Of a stretch of DNA of 7,875 bases, positions 7,039 to 7,875 are shown one piece after another. How positions within the stretch are numbered: position 1 is the first letter of the stretch; each line of letters opens with the position of its first letter. Under the pieces are notes generated by a model that worked only from the letters and a program-made list of their open reading frames with translations, was not told the DNA's origin and did not search any database. A program made the position numbers and the translations under genes. Origin of the DNA: Ignavibacteria bacterium UBA5771 (lineage in GTDB: Bacteria > Bacteroidota > Ignavibacteria > Kapaibacteriales > UBA2268); assembly GCA_002418685.1 (NCBI GenBank), contig DIEP01000013.1, positions 1-7,875 on the forward strand, read 5' to 3'.

Positions 7039-7875
7039 TTATTTTTTGGTTCTTGCAATTCTAAGTCCAATATAGAAAGAGCTATTTTGAGGATTTGAGG
7101 AATTGCGTATAAAGACAGTGCAACCCTGCGAGCCATCTTGATAACTTCCGCCTCTGAATACTTTGTCAGGTCCGCTGGCAGCACCTAATGGGTCAGTCTG
7201 AGCTGTCGCTTCGGGATCGAACCAATCGTACCAATCCCACACCCATTCAGCAACATTTCCTTGCATATCATAAAGACCGAAATCATTTGGTTTTAGCAAG
7301 CCCACGTGTTGCGGTTGTTCTATACCTTGTGAACTAGTCCAAGCAATTTCATCTATTAATGCTTCTTTGCCACCTGAGTTGCCATATTTACCAGTACCAC
7401 CCGCACGTGCTGCATACTCCCATTCTGCTTCAGTGAGCAATCTATAGCCAGAAGCATTCGTATTCAGTGTCACACTCGTTCCATTTATAGTATAGGCTTC
7501 CTGATATCCTTCTAATTTTGACAAACGATTGCAGAAATCAACTGCTTGAAGCCAAGTTAATCTCTCGACGGGATTGTCGTCATCTTTTATACTGCTTGGA
7601 TTGCTCTGATTCATTACTTTTTTATATTGTGCTTGACTAATTTCTGTTTTACTTACATAAAAGTTCTTACTTATAGTAACTTGATGCTTCGGATAGCAAT
7701 CTTGTGATTCGTCACCACAGCCCATCATAAAAGTCCCCGCTGGAATTTCAACCATATCGACAATCGCATTAGCTTGGGCTAAAACAGTAAAGGGCCATTT
7801 ATTTGATTGAACTGAGTTTACTTCTACAACAACCATAAATTCTCCCGGTGAACCTGTCACGGGCACCTTTACGCG
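7039..7875 (-). CDS. FGE-sulfatase-domain protein, N-terminus cut by window edge
   Basis: The frame is open to the right edge, so only the last 278 residues are seen and the true start is outside; the GTG at 7866 is an internal valine codon. Counting from the edge, residues 1-33 look like the end of an IPT/TIG immunoglobulin-like domain (GSPGEFMVVVEVN, then SNKWPFTV). An FGE-sulfatase (SUMF1) domain fills about 39-275: VEIPAGTFMMG, YVSKTEISQAQY, NPVERLTWLQAVDFCNRLS, YRLLTEAEWEYAARAG, FGLYDMQGNVAEWVWDWY, FRGGSYQD and GLRIAR. Human FGE uses C336 and C341 after its GGSY motif; here the first is Asp (residue 247) and only the second is Cys (252), so sulfatase activation is unlikely. Many relatives, such as the gliding proteins GldJ and GldK, are thought to be structural or binding proteins. 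The Ig-like domain suggests export, but no signal peptide can be seen. Sampled stretches reach 40-50% GC against about a third elsewhere. Confidence 0.85.
   Translation of the reverse strand, partial: RVKVPVTGSPGEFMVVVEVNSVQSNKWPFTVLAQANAIVDMVEIPAGTFMMGCGDESQDCYPKHQVTISKNFYVSKTEISQAQYKKVMNQSNPSSIKDDDNPVERLTWLQAVDFCNRLSKLEGYQEAYTINGTSVTLNTNASGYRLLTEAEWEYAARAGGTGKYGNSGGKEALIDEIAWTSSQGIEQPQHVGLLKPNDFGLYDMQGNVAEWVWDWYDWFDPEATAQTDPLGAASGPDKVFRGGSYQDGSQGCTVFIRNSSNPQNSSFYIGLRIARTKK

Noticed and set aside
7864..7866. GTG as the true start of the FGE-like gene
   Set aside because: The frame continues without a stop to the window edge, and the GTG falls inside an Ig-like domain segment, so it reads as an internal valine.
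1..7875. Defence system, CRISPR array, toxin-antitoxin pair, prophage or biosynthetic cluster
   Set aside because: All plus-strand genes are recognisable housekeeping or stress functions; no direct repeat array, transposase, recombinase or small-gene pair was found.

Overview
The window is low-GC bacterial chromosome with compact gene spacing and mostly weak or absent Shine-Dalgarno sites. A Bacteroidota-type promoter (TTTG, 22 bases, TAAATTTG) lies in front of rpe. Together with a LonC-type protease and a formylglycine-generating-enzyme-like protein behind a probable IPT/TIG domain, this suggests the Bacteroidota/Chlorobiota/Ignavibacteria (FCB) assemblage. Lnt implies a Gram-negative envelope. 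The lineage is inferred: no rRNA or other phylogenetic marker is present.

Layout. Bases 1-244 carry no gene. They hold a 10-bp inverted repeat (18-72), a short dyad (100-121) and a modest ribosome-binding site. Next come a non-heme ferritin (245-751) and, 8 bases later, murQ, the MurNAc-6-phosphate etherase (760-1698). After a 190-base gap come lnt, apolipoprotein N-acyltransferase (1889-3568), and a LonC-like protease (3568-6063), which share one base in a TAATG junction. A gap with a near-perfect palindrome (6149-6178) and a candidate promoter precedes rpe, ribulose-phosphate 3-epimerase, whose best start is the ATG at 6247. A hairpin at 6937-6980 separates rpe from a convergent minus-strand gene that runs off the right edge and encodes an FGE-sulfatase-fold protein.

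How the genes fit together. The plus-strand genes are housekeeping or stress functions: iron storage, cell-wall recycling, lipoprotein maturation, protein quality control and the pentose phosphate pathway. The two tight pairs, ftn-murQ and lnt-lonC, are probably co-transcribed. Neither pair forms a known pathway, so any functional link is a hypothesis. The minus-strand gene looks like a separate, probably exported or surface protein and is visibly richer in GC.

I do not see a convincing undescribed multi-gene system. The points most worth checking are the degenerate nucleotide site of the LonC-like protein and its coupling to lnt, the loss of one catalytic cysteine in the FGE-like protein, and the palindromes, which may be dispersed repeats. 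No tRNA, rRNA, CRISPR array, insertion sequence or riboswitch was recognised.
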